The notes beneath the pieces were generated by a model that ran no database searches, was not told the DNA's origin, and worked only from the letters and a program-made list of their open reading frames with translations. This document shows positions 22,385 through 30,465 of a stretch of 38,984 nt of DNA, one piece after another (within the stretch, counting starts at the first letter, position 1; every line of letters begins with the position of its first letter). The DNA comes from Chloroflexota bacterium (GTDB taxonomy: Bacteria; Chloroflexota; Dehalococcoidia; JACQGW01): positions 1-38,984 of the forward strand of contig JACQGW010000312.1 in assembly GCA_016199325.1 (NCBI GenBank), in the 5' to 3' direction. Both the position numbers and the translations under genes were made by a program.

Positions 22385-22431
22385 AGCGGTGCCGAGAGAC
22401 AACGAGCCGCCAAGACGCCAAGATCGCCAAG
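22383..22431 (+). repeat. Dispersed repeat, GCCAAGACGCCAAG type, copy B
   Basis: AGAGCGGTGCCGAGAGACAA is followed by CGAGCCGCCAAGACGCCAAG and ATCGCCAAG, differing from copy A (20646-20694) at only a few bases. It also begins on the stop codon of the upstream gene. A partial relative, AACGAACCGCAGAGACGC, is at 22499-22516. Confidence 0.85.
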
Positions 22432-22520
22432 GCAGACGCCAAGAATACAGGGCAGTCGCTTGGTCAATCCCTGCGCATACCGCTCAAGGCAGAACGAAAC
22501 GAACCGCAGAGACGCGACGA

Positions 22521-22565
22521 GGTTTCTGGTTTGGGGCTGCGTCGATCTCCCTCGAACCAGAAACC
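22521..22565. repeat. GGTTTCTGG-family inverted repeat after the CcdA-like gene
   Basis: GGTTTCTGGTTT at 22521-22532 and GAACCAGAAACC at 22554-22565 form inverted arms matching at 11 of 12 positions. The units match the heptamer family found inside the oxidase gene at 655-729. It lies about 30 bases downstream of the CcdA-like gene's stop and could act as a 3' end structure, but there is no T-run. Confidence 0.65.
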
Positions 22566-22593
22566 ACAGACCCGAAACCCGTTCCCGCCGCTC

Positions 22594-24057
22594 CTACCCG
22601 CCGATCACCGTCCGCACGAAGACGCCGCTCACCGCGTGGTACTGCCCGGTGAGGAGCAGCACCGCGAAGGCGATCATGATGGCGCTGCTGGCGAGCGCCA
22701 TCCAGGGGGCGACCCGCTCGAGCCGATCGAGGAGGGGGAGGAGGCGGGCCAGGAGGAGCGCCGCCCCGACCAGCGGAATGCTGATACCGAGCGAGAAGAA
22801 GAAGAGGAGCAGGGCACCGGTCAGCATCGACGCGCTCGAGACGGTGTACATCAGGAAGCCGAGCACCAGCGCCGAGCCGAAGCAGGTCATGCAGCCGGTC
22901 GCGAAGGCCAGGCCCATGAGCATGGTGCCGACCGGACCGGGGGCGCCCTTCCCACCGACGTGCGAGAGAAACGGCATCTTGCACACCAGCGGCGCCCGGG
23001 CCCGGATCGCGACCCGCACCGCCATTCCGATCATGACGAGGGCGGCGATCGCCGATACCGGCCGCTGCCACGTCTGGAACACCTCGGTTCCGGAGAACGA
23101 CTGGGCGGCCAGCCCGATGATCGCACCGGCCGCAGTGTAGACGATGACGATGCCGGCGACGAAGAAGCCGGCGGTCTTGAGCACCTGCCGCTGGATCCCC
23201 GGGGCGCCCCGCTCGGTTTCCTGCGCCAGTGAGAGCCCGGCCAGGCTCGGGATGAAGTAGACAGTCAGTTGAAAGAGGCACGGCCACATCGAGGCAAGCA
23301 TCCCGCCGAACATGCCGAGCACGATCGCGAGGCTGAGCGACGATCCGGAGGCGACGGACGCCGGGCCGGCCAGATCGCGCTGGCCGGTCAGCACCGGATT
23401 GGCCGGGAGGCCGCCGGCGCCGTACCGGAGCGGCAGGTCCCAGGTGAGGACCGTATCCGGGTTGGACGAGCCTGCCGGCGCCGAGAAGACCAGCTCCAGT
23501 CGCTCCCCCATCCCATGGCTGAGGTGGGCGAGCGAGCCGGTGAGACTGTAGCGGACCACAAGGGCGCGGTGGTGGGGGGAATCGCTGAGCACTCGAACGT
23601 CGGCCGGCCGCTGCCGGGAGCCGTCGAGGCCCCCGCCGGCCAGGCCGAGGAGCGGCTCCGGTGCTCGCAACGGGAGATCGTCGTGGTTCTCCTCAGACAG
23701 GTAGAGCAGGAGGGACGGCTCCTTGACGCCGTCGAGGATCTGCTCGTTCCCGCTGCCGGCGACCAGCTCCCGCGTCACGAGCAGCGCGCTGACCTCCGGG
23801 TGGGTCCCCTCGGGCCGGAGCCCGTAGCGAGTCAGGCTGGCGACCATTTCCTGCTGGCTTCGGGAGCCGCCGTCCGAACGGACGGCGGCTCCAGGGGAAA
23901 CGGTCGGAGCGAGCACCCCGGTGGCCAGGAGGAGTGCGGCGACCGCTCCGACGGCGGCGACGATCAGGAGATCGAGTCGGAGCGCCCGGCGCAGGGGCTT
24001 GAACAGCCACTGGTCGATGCTCCGGGTCGGCTGGGTCTGAGAGACGGTCGCACGCAT
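22594..24057 (-). CDS. CcdA/DsbD-like membrane protein with N-terminal extracytoplasmic domain
   Basis: The 487-residue protein has an N-terminal anchor (about residues 30-50), an extracytoplasmic beta-rich domain to about residue 225, and a C-terminal half with six or more helices. Helical regions contain a proline-cysteine turn MWPCLFQLTVYFIP and TGCMTCFGSALVLGF, the paired motifs expected of CcdA/DsbD-type thiol-disulfide electron carriers. It would move reducing power across the membrane, perhaps for heme ligation or for the metal centres of neighbouring proteins. ATG 24057 is chosen for its GGAGAA ribosome site; an upstream in-frame GTG at 24114 lies inside the cytochrome gene. Last gene of the four-gene cluster. 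Confidence 0.75.
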   Translation of the reverse strand: MRATVSQTQPTRSIDQWLFKPLRRALRLDLLIVAAVGAVAALLLATGVLAPTVSPGAAVRSDGGSRSQQEMVASLTRYGLRPEGTHPEVSALLVTRELVAGSGNEQILDGVKEPSLLLYLSEENHDDLPLRAPEPLLGLAGGGLDGSRQRPADVRVLSDSPHHRALVVRYSLTGSLAHLSHGMGERLELVFSAPAGSSNPDTVLTWDLPLRYGAGGLPANPVLTGQRDLAGPASVASGSSLSLAIVLGMFGGMLASMWPCLFQLTVYFIPSLAGLSLAQETERGAPGIQRQVLKTAGFFVAGIVIVYTAAGAIIGLAAQSFSGTEVFQTWQRPVSAIAALVMIGMAVRVAIRARAPLVCKMPFLSHVGGKGAPGPVGTMLMGLAFATGCMTCFGSALVLGFLMYTVSSASMLTGALLLFFFSLGISIPLVGAALLLARLLPLLDRLERVAPWMALASSAIMIAFAVLLLTGQYHAVSGVFVRTVIGG

Positions 24058-24092
24058 GGCTCTGTTCTCCTTTCCTTTCCAGAGATTCCGAT

Positions 24093-24548
24093 CTATGGCT
24101 GCGTGTTCAGCCACGTGAGATACGCGACCACCGCCGTGATCTCTTCATCGTTCAGCTTGACGAAGCTCATCATCGGCACACCGCCTGAGATAGCGGTGCG
24201 AAGATCGCCCTCATTCTTGCCCCGAATGTTGGGGGCATTCACCTGGGCAGGTCCGTTTCCTTTTCCATCTAGCCCGTGGCACTGGGCGCATCCCATTCCA
24301 CCAGCCGTCTTGTCAAAGAGGAGCTTTCCTCTTGCAAGGGGATCATCGGTAGGCACAGGCGTGGCTAGTGCCGACGCACCTACTGCGGATGTGGGGGCCG
24401 AGGCAGCAGCGGACGCGGGTTGCACGGTTGCCGCCGTGGTCCTGGGTACGGATGCGGCTGAGGTTTGCCCTACGCAGGCAGCCAGCACGGCGAGTGTGAC
24501 GCCTCCCACTAGAATAGTGCCAACCAGCCTGACCAGGTCCCTCTTCAA
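24093..24548 (-). CDS. Monoheme cytochrome c lipoprotein
   Basis: The 151-residue protein starts at TTG 24548, with GGAGAG 6 bases upstream; longer frames begin inside the previous gene. Its signal ends in the lipobox LAAC, followed by a long alanine/threonine/serine linker, then one heme site CAQCH (C87, C90, H91), GKGNGPAQVNAPNIRGKNEG and a PMMSF distal methionine. It is a small class I cytochrome c anchored outside the membrane and could take electrons from a periplasmic partner. It lies between the alpha/beta-hydrolase and CcdA-like genes with gaps of 58 and 35 bases. Confidence 0.88.
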   Translation of the reverse strand: MKRDLVRLVGTILVGGVTLAVLAACVGQTSAASVPRTTAATVQPASAAASAPTSAVGASALATPVPTDDPLARGKLLFDKTAGGMGCAQCHGLDGKGNGPAQVNAPNIRGKNEGDLRTAISGGVPMMSFVKLNDEEITAVVAYLTWLNTQP

Positions 24549-24606
24549 CGTCGTCTCTCCTTCTCTTGGTGGTGCATCCGGCAGATCTCTGATGCGCCGC
24601 TTGGGT

Positions 24607-25500
24607 TCAGCAACCTTTCTTGCCTTCCGTCGACTTCGCTGCCCTGTCGGGCCCATTGGCCCGCCAGAAGTCGAACAACACTGTCTCGTCGAACGCCTCG
24701 TTGAGGGAGTGCCGCTGGCCCTCGAACTCCACGTACACGGACGCGATGCCCATCTTCAGCAAGCCCTCGTGGGTGGTCCTCACGTCCTGCTTCCAGTCCT
24801 CGTCCTGAGCGCCGACCCCGTTGAAGACCGCGTGGCCGCACAGCGCCTTGGCCCATTGCTCCGGTGTTGTTGGCCGCGGGAACAACCCGGGGGCACCCAG
24901 CAGCGTCGCGAAGCGCTCGGGGTGTTCAAGCATCAGCTCGAAGGCGACATAGCCGCCGTTGGAGAAGCCGGCGAGGTGGACCTGCGCGGGGTCGCCGCCG
25001 TAGCAGGCGAGTACCTCGTCCACCACCTTGAATGTACGCCGCGCCTCGTAGTAGTCGAGGTATTCCACGTCGATCGAGTACGGAAGCACGATGCGAAAGG
25101 CGTCGACACCCGCGCCGCCGGACAGGTAGTTGGTCCATATCCGCTGTGCGCTGCGCCGGTTGCCCGAGCCCCCTCCCAGGAACACGACGGTTGGGGCGTC
25201 GGGGTTGTCCTGTATGGGATGCCGGACGAAGTACGGGCTCGCGGGCGTGCCAACGATGCTCTGCGGCTGTCCTTTCTCGGGCGCCACGCAATGCTCCGGC
25301 GCACCCGCCGGCAGCCAGCGCGCGGTGGCGGCCGGCGTGGGAGCAGGCGCGAGCCCCGATGGCGGGGCCTGCGTGGACGACGGCGCGGGCATGGTGGGCG
25401 CCGGTGGGGTGACTGCATAGGGACCGCAGGCGGCAGCCAGAAGGGCCACCACGCCTGCCAGTCTGACCAGACCCCTCGCCATCGTCACGTTCCTTCGCAT
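24607..25500 (-). CDS. Alpha/beta-hydrolase lipoprotein
   Basis: The 297-residue protein has a lipoprotein signal (LLAAAC, C25), a proline/alanine linker to about residue 60 and an alpha/beta-hydrolase domain. The nucleophile elbow is GFSNGG with S180; D233 in GAQDEDW and H264 in GQRHS complete a plausible triad. The fold and pattern resemble PHB-depolymerase/esterase-like or peptidase-like families; the substrate is unknown. ATG 25500 is preceded by GAGGAG at 8 bases. It is part of a cluster with a propeller lipoprotein and a cytochrome c, so a redox-linked extracytoplasmic role is possible. Confidence 0.72.
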   Translation of the reverse strand: MRRNVTMARGLVRLAGVVALLAAACGPYAVTPPAPTMPAPSSTQAPPSGLAPAPTPAATARWLPAGAPEHCVAPEKGQPQSIVGTPASPYFVRHPIQDNPDAPTVVFLGGGSGNRRSAQRIWTNYLSGGAGVDAFRIVLPYSIDVEYLDYYEARRTFKVVDEVLACYGGDPAQVHLAGFSNGGYVAFELMLEHPERFATLLGAPGLFPRPTTPEQWAKALCGHAVFNGVGAQDEDWKQDVRTTHEGLLKMGIASVYVEFEGQRHSLNEAFDETVLFDFWRANGPDRAAKSTEGKKGC

Positions 25501-25571
25501 CGGACGGGCTCCTCTGCTCCTCTGCGACGTCGCCTCCAGCCCTTCCAGGGCTGGAGGCGACGCCCATATCC

Positions 25572-27023
25572 CTATTGCTTCTTTGGCGCGGCGACCGCCG
25601 CCGCCCTGGCGGCATACTGCTCCGGCTGGGGGCCGCCGTGGTCGGCCAGCACCTTGCCGGTCCAGTCCGCGTTGTACTGCACGAACGCGCCCGAGTGGGT
25701 GTTCCCCTTGTTGGGGGTGGGGATGCGGGCCTTCACCGTCCGGGTCTTCAGGTCCAGCACGATGGTCTGATCGCCGGCCATGTTGCTGACCCAGAGCTCG
25801 TTCAGCTTGGGGTCCGGGTGCAGGAGCGCATGGTCGATGCTTGCGACCTTCCCCTCCCCTCCAAGGGGGATCGGGTTGATGATGCCACGCTTGGTCCTGA
25901 AGTCCACGAGGTCGATGACCCCCAGCACCGAACCGGTGTTGTGGCTCCCCTCGCCCTTGCCGACGGAGAAAAGCTCGGTCTCGTCCCAGTTGAGGGCGAG
26001 GCCGTACGGTCCGGCCACACCGGCGCTGGTCTTCCCGACGACCTCGTTCTTCTCGGTGTCGATCTTGTAGACCATGCTATCGTGGCCGTCGTTCACGTAG
26101 AGGAACTTGCCGTCCGCCGTATGGGACATGCCGATGAGATGCTCCCCAACGCCGGGGATGATGGTGACCGCGCGCGTATCCAGGTTGATCTTCGCGAGCC
26201 CACCCACGTCTTTCGTATGGTCCGCCCACGCGGCCATCTTGAGGCCCACGTAGAGGAACTTGCGCGCCGGGTCCACGGTCAGGAACGGGTGGCCCATCCA
26301 GTACCCGGTGTCCTCAGTGGTGATCGCCATCACCACCTTGTTGTTCTCCTTGGGGTCGATCAGGAAATGCGGGCCGCCGCTCGAGCCGAACCCGTATTCC
26401 AACACGACGCGGTCCTGGCCCTTGGTGTCGACGAAAGAAATAACGTGGTGAAGCCGCTGGACACGCGTGGCCCCCTGGAAGAGGCTCTCCTGCTTCAGGA
26501 TCTTGTCCAGCTTCAGGGTCCGGGCGTTGACGATGAGGGTCACGTCCTCGTTCTTCCCGTCCACCGTGCGCCCGCCCTGCAGATACGCCCACTTCCCGTC
26601 AGGCGACACGCCCACGGTATGCGGCGAGACCTTGTAGGCACCCAGCTCGTACCGCGCCGACGCGACCACCGTCTTGCTGGCGGCGTCGACGATGTGCAGA
26701 CCCGCGTACAGGTCGTTCCCACCTTCGCTGCTGAAGTACACCATTGGGTGGTCTTTGGCGCTCCAGGCATCGGGCCCGCTGGAGTCATACGTGGCGACGA
26801 GCTTCAGCCCCCCTCTGATAGACTCCTTCGTGTCCCATCCGCTTGGCTGGGCGCCTGCCGGGGAAGGCTGAAGCTGGCCGGCCTGCACCACGGTGGAAGG
26901 GGCTGCGGCCTTCGGCGCAGCGGCCTCCTGGCCGGGGCCTTGACAGGCTGCCGCCAGCAGCACGAAGAGCGCTATCAGGACGCCGCCACGGAAGAGAGGT
27001 CGTTTGATCATGCGTTGCGACAC
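25572..27023 (-). CDS. Beta-propeller lipoprotein (YncE-like)
   Basis: The 483-residue protein begins with a signal ending in LLAAAC (C27), then a low-complexity linker, then repeated propeller blades such as TVGVSPDGKWAYLQGG, MSHTADGKFLYVNDGHD and LLHPDPKLNELWVSNMAGDQ. Histidines are numerous and clustered (GHPFL, GEHLIGMSH, GHDSM, DHALLHP, NTHSGAF), which hints at metal or heme contacts but does not prove them. GTG 27023 is chosen for AAAGGAG 7 bases upstream. It heads the four-gene cluster, 55 bases after the degenerate receiver gene, so both may share a transcript. Confidence 0.75.
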   Translation of the reverse strand: MSQRMIKRPLFRGGVLIALFVLLAAACQGPGQEAAAPKAAAPSTVVQAGQLQPSPAGAQPSGWDTKESIRGGLKLVATYDSSGPDAWSAKDHPMVYFSSEGGNDLYAGLHIVDAASKTVVASARYELGAYKVSPHTVGVSPDGKWAYLQGGRTVDGKNEDVTLIVNARTLKLDKILKQESLFQGATRVQRLHHVISFVDTKGQDRVVLEYGFGSSGGPHFLIDPKENNKVVMAITTEDTGYWMGHPFLTVDPARKFLYVGLKMAAWADHTKDVGGLAKINLDTRAVTIIPGVGEHLIGMSHTADGKFLYVNDGHDSMVYKIDTEKNEVVGKTSAGVAGPYGLALNWDETELFSVGKGEGSHNTGSVLGVIDLVDFRTKRGIINPIPLGGEGKVASIDHALLHPDPKLNELWVSNMAGDQTIVLDLKTRTVKARIPTPNKGNTHSGAFVQYNADWTGKVLADHGGPQPEQYAARAAAVAAPKKQ

Positions 27024-27078
27024 GTTCTTTCTCCTTTCATGTCATGAGCTGAGGTTCTCTTGCCAGTTCCGCGGGTTG

Positions 27079-27495
27079 TTATCGGCCTATCGCCTCACCT
27101 TCCTCTCCACTTTCGACCGTATCGGTCGTTTTCTGGCCGGACTCTTTCCTGCCCAACCGCCTGCCCCGGATCGCCTGCAGGAGCCCATCGAGGTCGGTCG
27201 CGCCGACGCGGCGCACTCTGTACACCTCGATCTCTGTTCGGTTCAGGTCCACAGCAACCACCCTCGCGTCGGGATACTGGTCAAGCAAGTGGGTGATGAC
27301 GCCCTCGCCCAGCGAAGGATCACCCGCGTCCAGCACGATCACCTCGGGAGCCGGTCGGCGCAGCGTGGAAATGGCGTCCGGCTCCCCGGCTGCCACGATA
27401 CAGAGATCCAGGCTGTCAACTCCTTGAAGAAGACGCTGCACTCCGGCAGCCAGGAGAGAACGATTGCTCAGCAGAACGACCCGTGTAGCTCGCAT
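27079..27495 (-). CDS. Degenerate stand-alone receiver-domain protein
   Basis: The 138-residue protein is a receiver fold without an output domain: RVVLLSNRSLLAAGVQRLLQ, EVIVLDAGDP (D56 at the phosphorylation position) and DQYPDARVVAVDL. The usual acidic pair near the N terminus is replaced by LLSNRS, so phosphorylation is doubtful and it may act as a pseudo-receiver. ATG 27495 follows GAGGAG. It lies between a complete two-component system and the lipoprotein cluster, all on one strand, so it may adjust that signalling. Confidence 0.7.
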   Translation of the reverse strand: MRATRVVLLSNRSLLAAGVQRLLQGVDSLDLCIVAAGEPDAISTLRRPAPEVIVLDAGDPSLGEGVITHLLDQYPDARVVAVDLNRTEIEVYRVRRVGATDLDGLLQAIRGRRLGRKESGQKTTDTVESGEEGEAIGR

Positions 27496-27581
27496 CAAGC
27501 CACTCCTCGGTAACCCGATGGAGCCAGTGTACGGCGCGGGCCGCCGGAACAGAACACCCGTTACAGTGGTTTTCTCCCTAC

Positions 27582-27624
27582 AGGAAGGGGGCAGGTTTCC
27601 CACAGCGAAACCTGCCCCCTTCCT
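27582..27624. repeat. 18-bp perfect hairpin between regulator genes
   Basis: AGGAAGGGGGCAGGTTTC at 27582-27599 is perfectly inverted at 27607-27624 (GAAACCTGCCCCCTTCCT), with a 7-base loop. It lies upstream of the degenerate receiver gene. No T-run follows on either strand. Confidence 0.85.
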
Positions 27625-27696
27625 ACAGATCAACCCGGCACCGGTAGGGCCAGGGCTACCAACTCGGGTAGGTCTCGGAGCTACCAGCATCTGTAG
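27623..27696. other. Candidate three-way-junction structure (nested inverted repeats)
   Basis: Outer arms CTACAGAT at 27623-27630 and ATCTGTAG at 27689-27696 enclose two small hairpins with the same stem: GGTAG 27643-27647 with CTACC 27656-27660, and GGTAG 27667-27671 with CTACC 27681-27685. Paired together these make a three-stem junction. It could be a structured leader RNA or a set of protein binding sites upstream of the receiver and propeller genes. Confidence 0.5.
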
Positions 27697-27705
27697 GGTG
27701 AGGTC

Positions 27706-27755
27706 GCGAAACGGGGCCTGGCACCGCCAGGGGCGGGTGCCAGGCCCCGTTTCGC
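27706..27755. repeat. 20-bp perfect hairpin downstream of the response regulator
   Basis: GCGAAACGGGGCCTGGCACC at 27706-27725 is perfectly inverted at 27736-27755, with a 10-base loop. It begins 15 bases after the response regulator stop codon on that gene's own strand, where it may end or stabilise the transcript. No T-run follows. Confidence 0.85.
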
Positions 27756-27769
27756 AGTGGGGATCCTGA

Positions 27770-28420
27770 CTACTCGAGGGGACGGCGACTGAACCCGTGC
27801 TGGACGGCCCAGGCGATGACCTCGGCGCGGTTGCGCAGGTGCAGCTTGCCGAGGATGTTCTTCATGTGGAAGTTCACCGTGTTCTCGCTGATGAAGAGAC
27901 TGGCTGCAATCGCCCTGTTTCCGGCGCCGCCGGCGACGAGCTCGAGCACCTCTCGCTCGCGGTCGGTCAGGTCGGCTTCGGCGCCGGCGGGGCGCTGCAT
28001 CGTCTTGAGGCGGGCAAACTCGAGCAGGAGCTTCCTGGCGAGGCCGGGGGACATCGTCGGCTCGCCCCGGCTGAGCTGGCCGACGAGCTGGGCGAACTCC
28101 TCCTCCCGGAGATTCTTGAGCAGATAGCCCTCGGCGCCACTCTTGATCGCCTCGAAGAGGTCCTGCTCGTCGTCAGAAACGGTGAGGATGACGACTCTGA
28201 CGGCGGGGAATTCGGCCTTGATGGCCCGAGTGGCGTCGAGGCCGTTGGCGTTCGGCATTCTGATGTCCATGAAGACGACATCCGGGTGCAATGCGCGCAC
28301 CTTGGCGATGGCCTCCTTGCCGTCGCCGGCCTCGCCGATGACCTCGAAGCCCCAGGCGCGCAGCAGGCTGGCGAGCCCGGCCCGAAAGAGGGCGTGGTCG
28401 TCGGCCAGGAGGATCTTCAC
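27770..28420 (-). CDS. NarL/FixJ-type response regulator
   Basis: The 216-residue protein has a full receiver domain (acidic pair D7-D8, phospho-acceptor D52 in VVFMDIRMP, lysine in YLLKN) and a C-terminal LuxR-type HTH (about residues 148-208: LTDREREVLELVAGG, NRAIAASLFISENTVNFHMK). It binds DNA after phosphorylation by its partner. GTG 28420 overlaps the end of the kinase gene by four bases, marking an operon with it. The lipoprotein cluster on the same strand is a likely target, by position. Confidence 0.93.
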   Translation of the reverse strand: MKILLADDHALFRAGLASLLRAWGFEVIGEAGDGKEAIAKVRALHPDVVFMDIRMPNANGLDATRAIKAEFPAVRVVILTVSDDEQDLFEAIKSGAEGYLLKNLREEEFAQLVGQLSRGEPTMSPGLARKLLLEFARLKTMQRPAGAEADLTDREREVLELVAGGAGNRAIAASLFISENTVNFHMKNILGKLHLRNRAEVIAWAVQHGFSRRPLE

Positions 28421-30342
28421 AGCTCCCCCCGCTGCTCTGGCGGCAGGGGTACATGGACGACGACTCTCGTGCCCTGACCAGGGCTCGTCTCGATGGCGAA
28501 ACGGCCGCCAACCGCTTCGGCGCGCTCTCGCATCGTCTGAAGGCCGAACCTGGGCCAGCCGGTGGGTGCCAGGTTCGCCGGATCGAAGCCCTGACCGTCG
28601 TCGGCCACTGCGACCGACAGGCCGTTCCCGTTCCGGCCGACCGCTACGCTCGCCGTCGTCGCTCTGGCATGCTTCCTGACGTTGCTGAGCGCTTCCTGGA
28701 CGATGCGGATGAGCTGGAGCTCGGCGGCGGGAGGAACCCGCAACTGCGCGATCTCCGGCGAGGCTTCGAGCCGGACGGCGACGCCGGACATCTCCCGGTA
28801 GAGCTCCAGGTACTCGCCGAGGGCCGGCAGAAGGCCGCGCCCCATCTGCGAGGCCGTCCGCAGCCCGACGATCCCCTCGCGCACGTCGGCATAGAGCTGC
28901 CGTGCCGTCTCTTGCATTCTTGCCAGCTCGTCAGTTCCGTCGCTCACCCGACCATCTGCCAGGAATTTCTTCACGGCGAGCGTCTGCGTATTGATGTAGG
29001 CGAGGACCTGGGCCATCCCGTCGTGCATCTCCCGGGCGATCCGCTCGCGTTCCTGTTGAACCGCCAGATGCTGGACCTGCCGGTGGAGCTCGGCGTTGGC
29101 GATGGCAACTGCGACGCGCTCGCCGATCGCCTCCAGAAGATGAACCTCGCCGGGCCGCCGCAGCGCGTCGGGCGACAGGGCAGCAACCGCCAGGACGCCG
29201 ACGAGCCGGTCTTGATATCGCAACGGCAGTGCGCAGAACGTCTGGTATCCGGCCTTGATCGCCTCCTGGCGGAGGAACCTGGGGTCGGCCGGAAGATCGT
29301 GGACGAGGATGGGCGACTGGCTGATGGCGGCACTGCCGGGGAGCCCCTCGCCGATGGAGAAGTGCGCCCGATCGAGGAAGGCTTCAGGGTGGGCGCCGCG
29401 ATGGCCCGCCATAGCGAGCCCATCCTCGTCGGTCAGCCAGATTTCGGCCGTGTCGGCCGAGGTGACCTCGAGAATCGTGTCCAGCGACTTGCTCAGGAGC
29501 TCGTCCAGATCGAGCGAGGAGGTCGCCGCCCGGCCAACCGTCGCCAGGGCGCCGAGCTCTCGATTTCTGCGCTGGGACCGCTCGAAGAGGAGCGCATTCC
29601 GAGTCGCCATGCCGAGCTGGCCGCCGATGGCGGCCAGGAAATCCTGGTCGGCCGGCGTAAAGTGCCGCTCGGTTCGGGTCGCGACGACGAGCAGCCCGTT
29701 GACCTCTCCCTCCGACTTGAGAGGGACAGTAATGGACGAGCGGATGCCCTCGCGTCTTGCAGCCTCGGCGACCCGGGGGTCATCAAACGTCCGCTCCAGC
29801 GCGACAGGCCGTCCGGTCCGGACCACTTCGCCGGCAATCGTGTCGTCTTGCAGCTTGACCCGCCGGATCTTGCCGACAATCTCGGGCGAGAGCCCTCGAT
29901 GGGAATGGGCGGTGTGCTCCTCCCGCTCGGCGTCGACGAGGCAGATGAGCCCGGCGTCGGCGGTCATCACCTCTAAGACGTGGTCGAGGCCGGTCTCGAG
30001 GAGCTCGTCGAGCTCCGGCTTCTGGGCCGAGGCGACGGCGATGGCGTTGATGGCCGAGAGCCGGCGGTTCTGCTCACGGACCTTCGCCTGCAGGCTGGTG
30101 ACGAGGTCGAAGATGGTGTACGCGAAGAGGACGACGCCGGCGGCGATGACGAGGTAGGTCGCCAGGAAGCCGGGGAGCGTGTGCAACTGCTGGGCGAGGA
30201 AGGTATGTCGCAGGACGTCGACGAGGATCAGGAACACGATCGGGAGCACAATGGACGCTTGTCTGAGCAGCCGCGTGTTCAGACGCCACCTCCCCACCTT
30301 CGGCTCTGCATGTCCAGCATCCATGCCTGTACCCAGACCCAC
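28417..30342 (-). CDS. Membrane sensor histidine kinase with two GAF domains
   Basis: The 641-residue protein has two N-terminal helices (about residues 29-45 and 60-82), GAF domain 1 (about 115-255), GAF domain 2 (about 275-420), a HisKA_3 dimerisation region with the site IAREMHDGMAQ, and a HATPase_c domain with the N-box VQEALSNVRKHA and G-box VADDGQGFDP. This is the NarX/DegS-like kinase class, usually paired with NarL-type regulators. GTG 30342 is the longest plausible start; an in-frame ATG at 30324 is possible. The ligand is not predictable from sequence. Confidence 0.92.
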   Translation of the reverse strand: MGLGTGMDAGHAEPKVGRWRLNTRLLRQASIVLPIVFLILVDVLRHTFLAQQLHTLPGFLATYLVIAAGVVLFAYTIFDLVTSLQAKVREQNRRLSAINAIAVASAQKPELDELLETGLDHVLEVMTADAGLICLVDAEREEHTAHSHRGLSPEIVGKIRRVKLQDDTIAGEVVRTGRPVALERTFDDPRVAEAARREGIRSSITVPLKSEGEVNGLLVVATRTERHFTPADQDFLAAIGGQLGMATRNALLFERSQRRNRELGALATVGRAATSSLDLDELLSKSLDTILEVTSADTAEIWLTDEDGLAMAGHRGAHPEAFLDRAHFSIGEGLPGSAAISQSPILVHDLPADPRFLRQEAIKAGYQTFCALPLRYQDRLVGVLAVAALSPDALRRPGEVHLLEAIGERVAVAIANAELHRQVQHLAVQQERERIAREMHDGMAQVLAYINTQTLAVKKFLADGRVSDGTDELARMQETARQLYADVREGIVGLRTASQMGRGLLPALGEYLELYREMSGVAVRLEASPEIAQLRVPPAAELQLIRIVQEALSNVRKHARATTASVAVGRNGNGLSVAVADDGQGFDPANLAPTGWPRFGLQTMRERAEAVGGRFAIETSPGQGTRVVVHVPLPPEQRGEL

Positions 30343-30362
30343 CTCGCCTCGGCGCGCAGCCT

Positions 30363-30368
30363 ATTGTA
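30363..30368 (-). promoter_or_regulatory. Possible -10 of the kinase operon
   Basis: TACAAT on the minus strand lies 20 bases before the GTG start of the kinase, giving a short leader. The -35 region is poor, so an activator or an extended context may be needed. It is divergent to the methyltransferase promoter. Confidence 0.4.
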
Positions 30369-30385
30369 CCACAAGGCGCACCACA

Positions 30386-30414
30386 TTGAGCGTCGACGGC
30401 GCCAGCGGTAGAAT
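30386..30414 (+). promoter_or_regulatory. Promoter of the methyltransferase-helicase operon
   Basis: TTGAGC at 30386-30391 and TAGAAT at 30409-30414 are separated by 17 bases. Transcription would start near 30421, leaving a leader of about 45 bases before ATG 30466, or a nearly leaderless GTG at 30424. Confidence 0.5.
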
Positions 30415-30465
30415 GGTGCTGGCGTGAATCCGACTGGCTATCCTGAGAACCGTCCTGAGAGGCGT

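Noticed and set aside
22594..24114. Start at GTG 24114 for the CcdA-like protein
   Set aside because: It would lie inside the cytochrome gene, and ATG 24057 has a good ribosome site.
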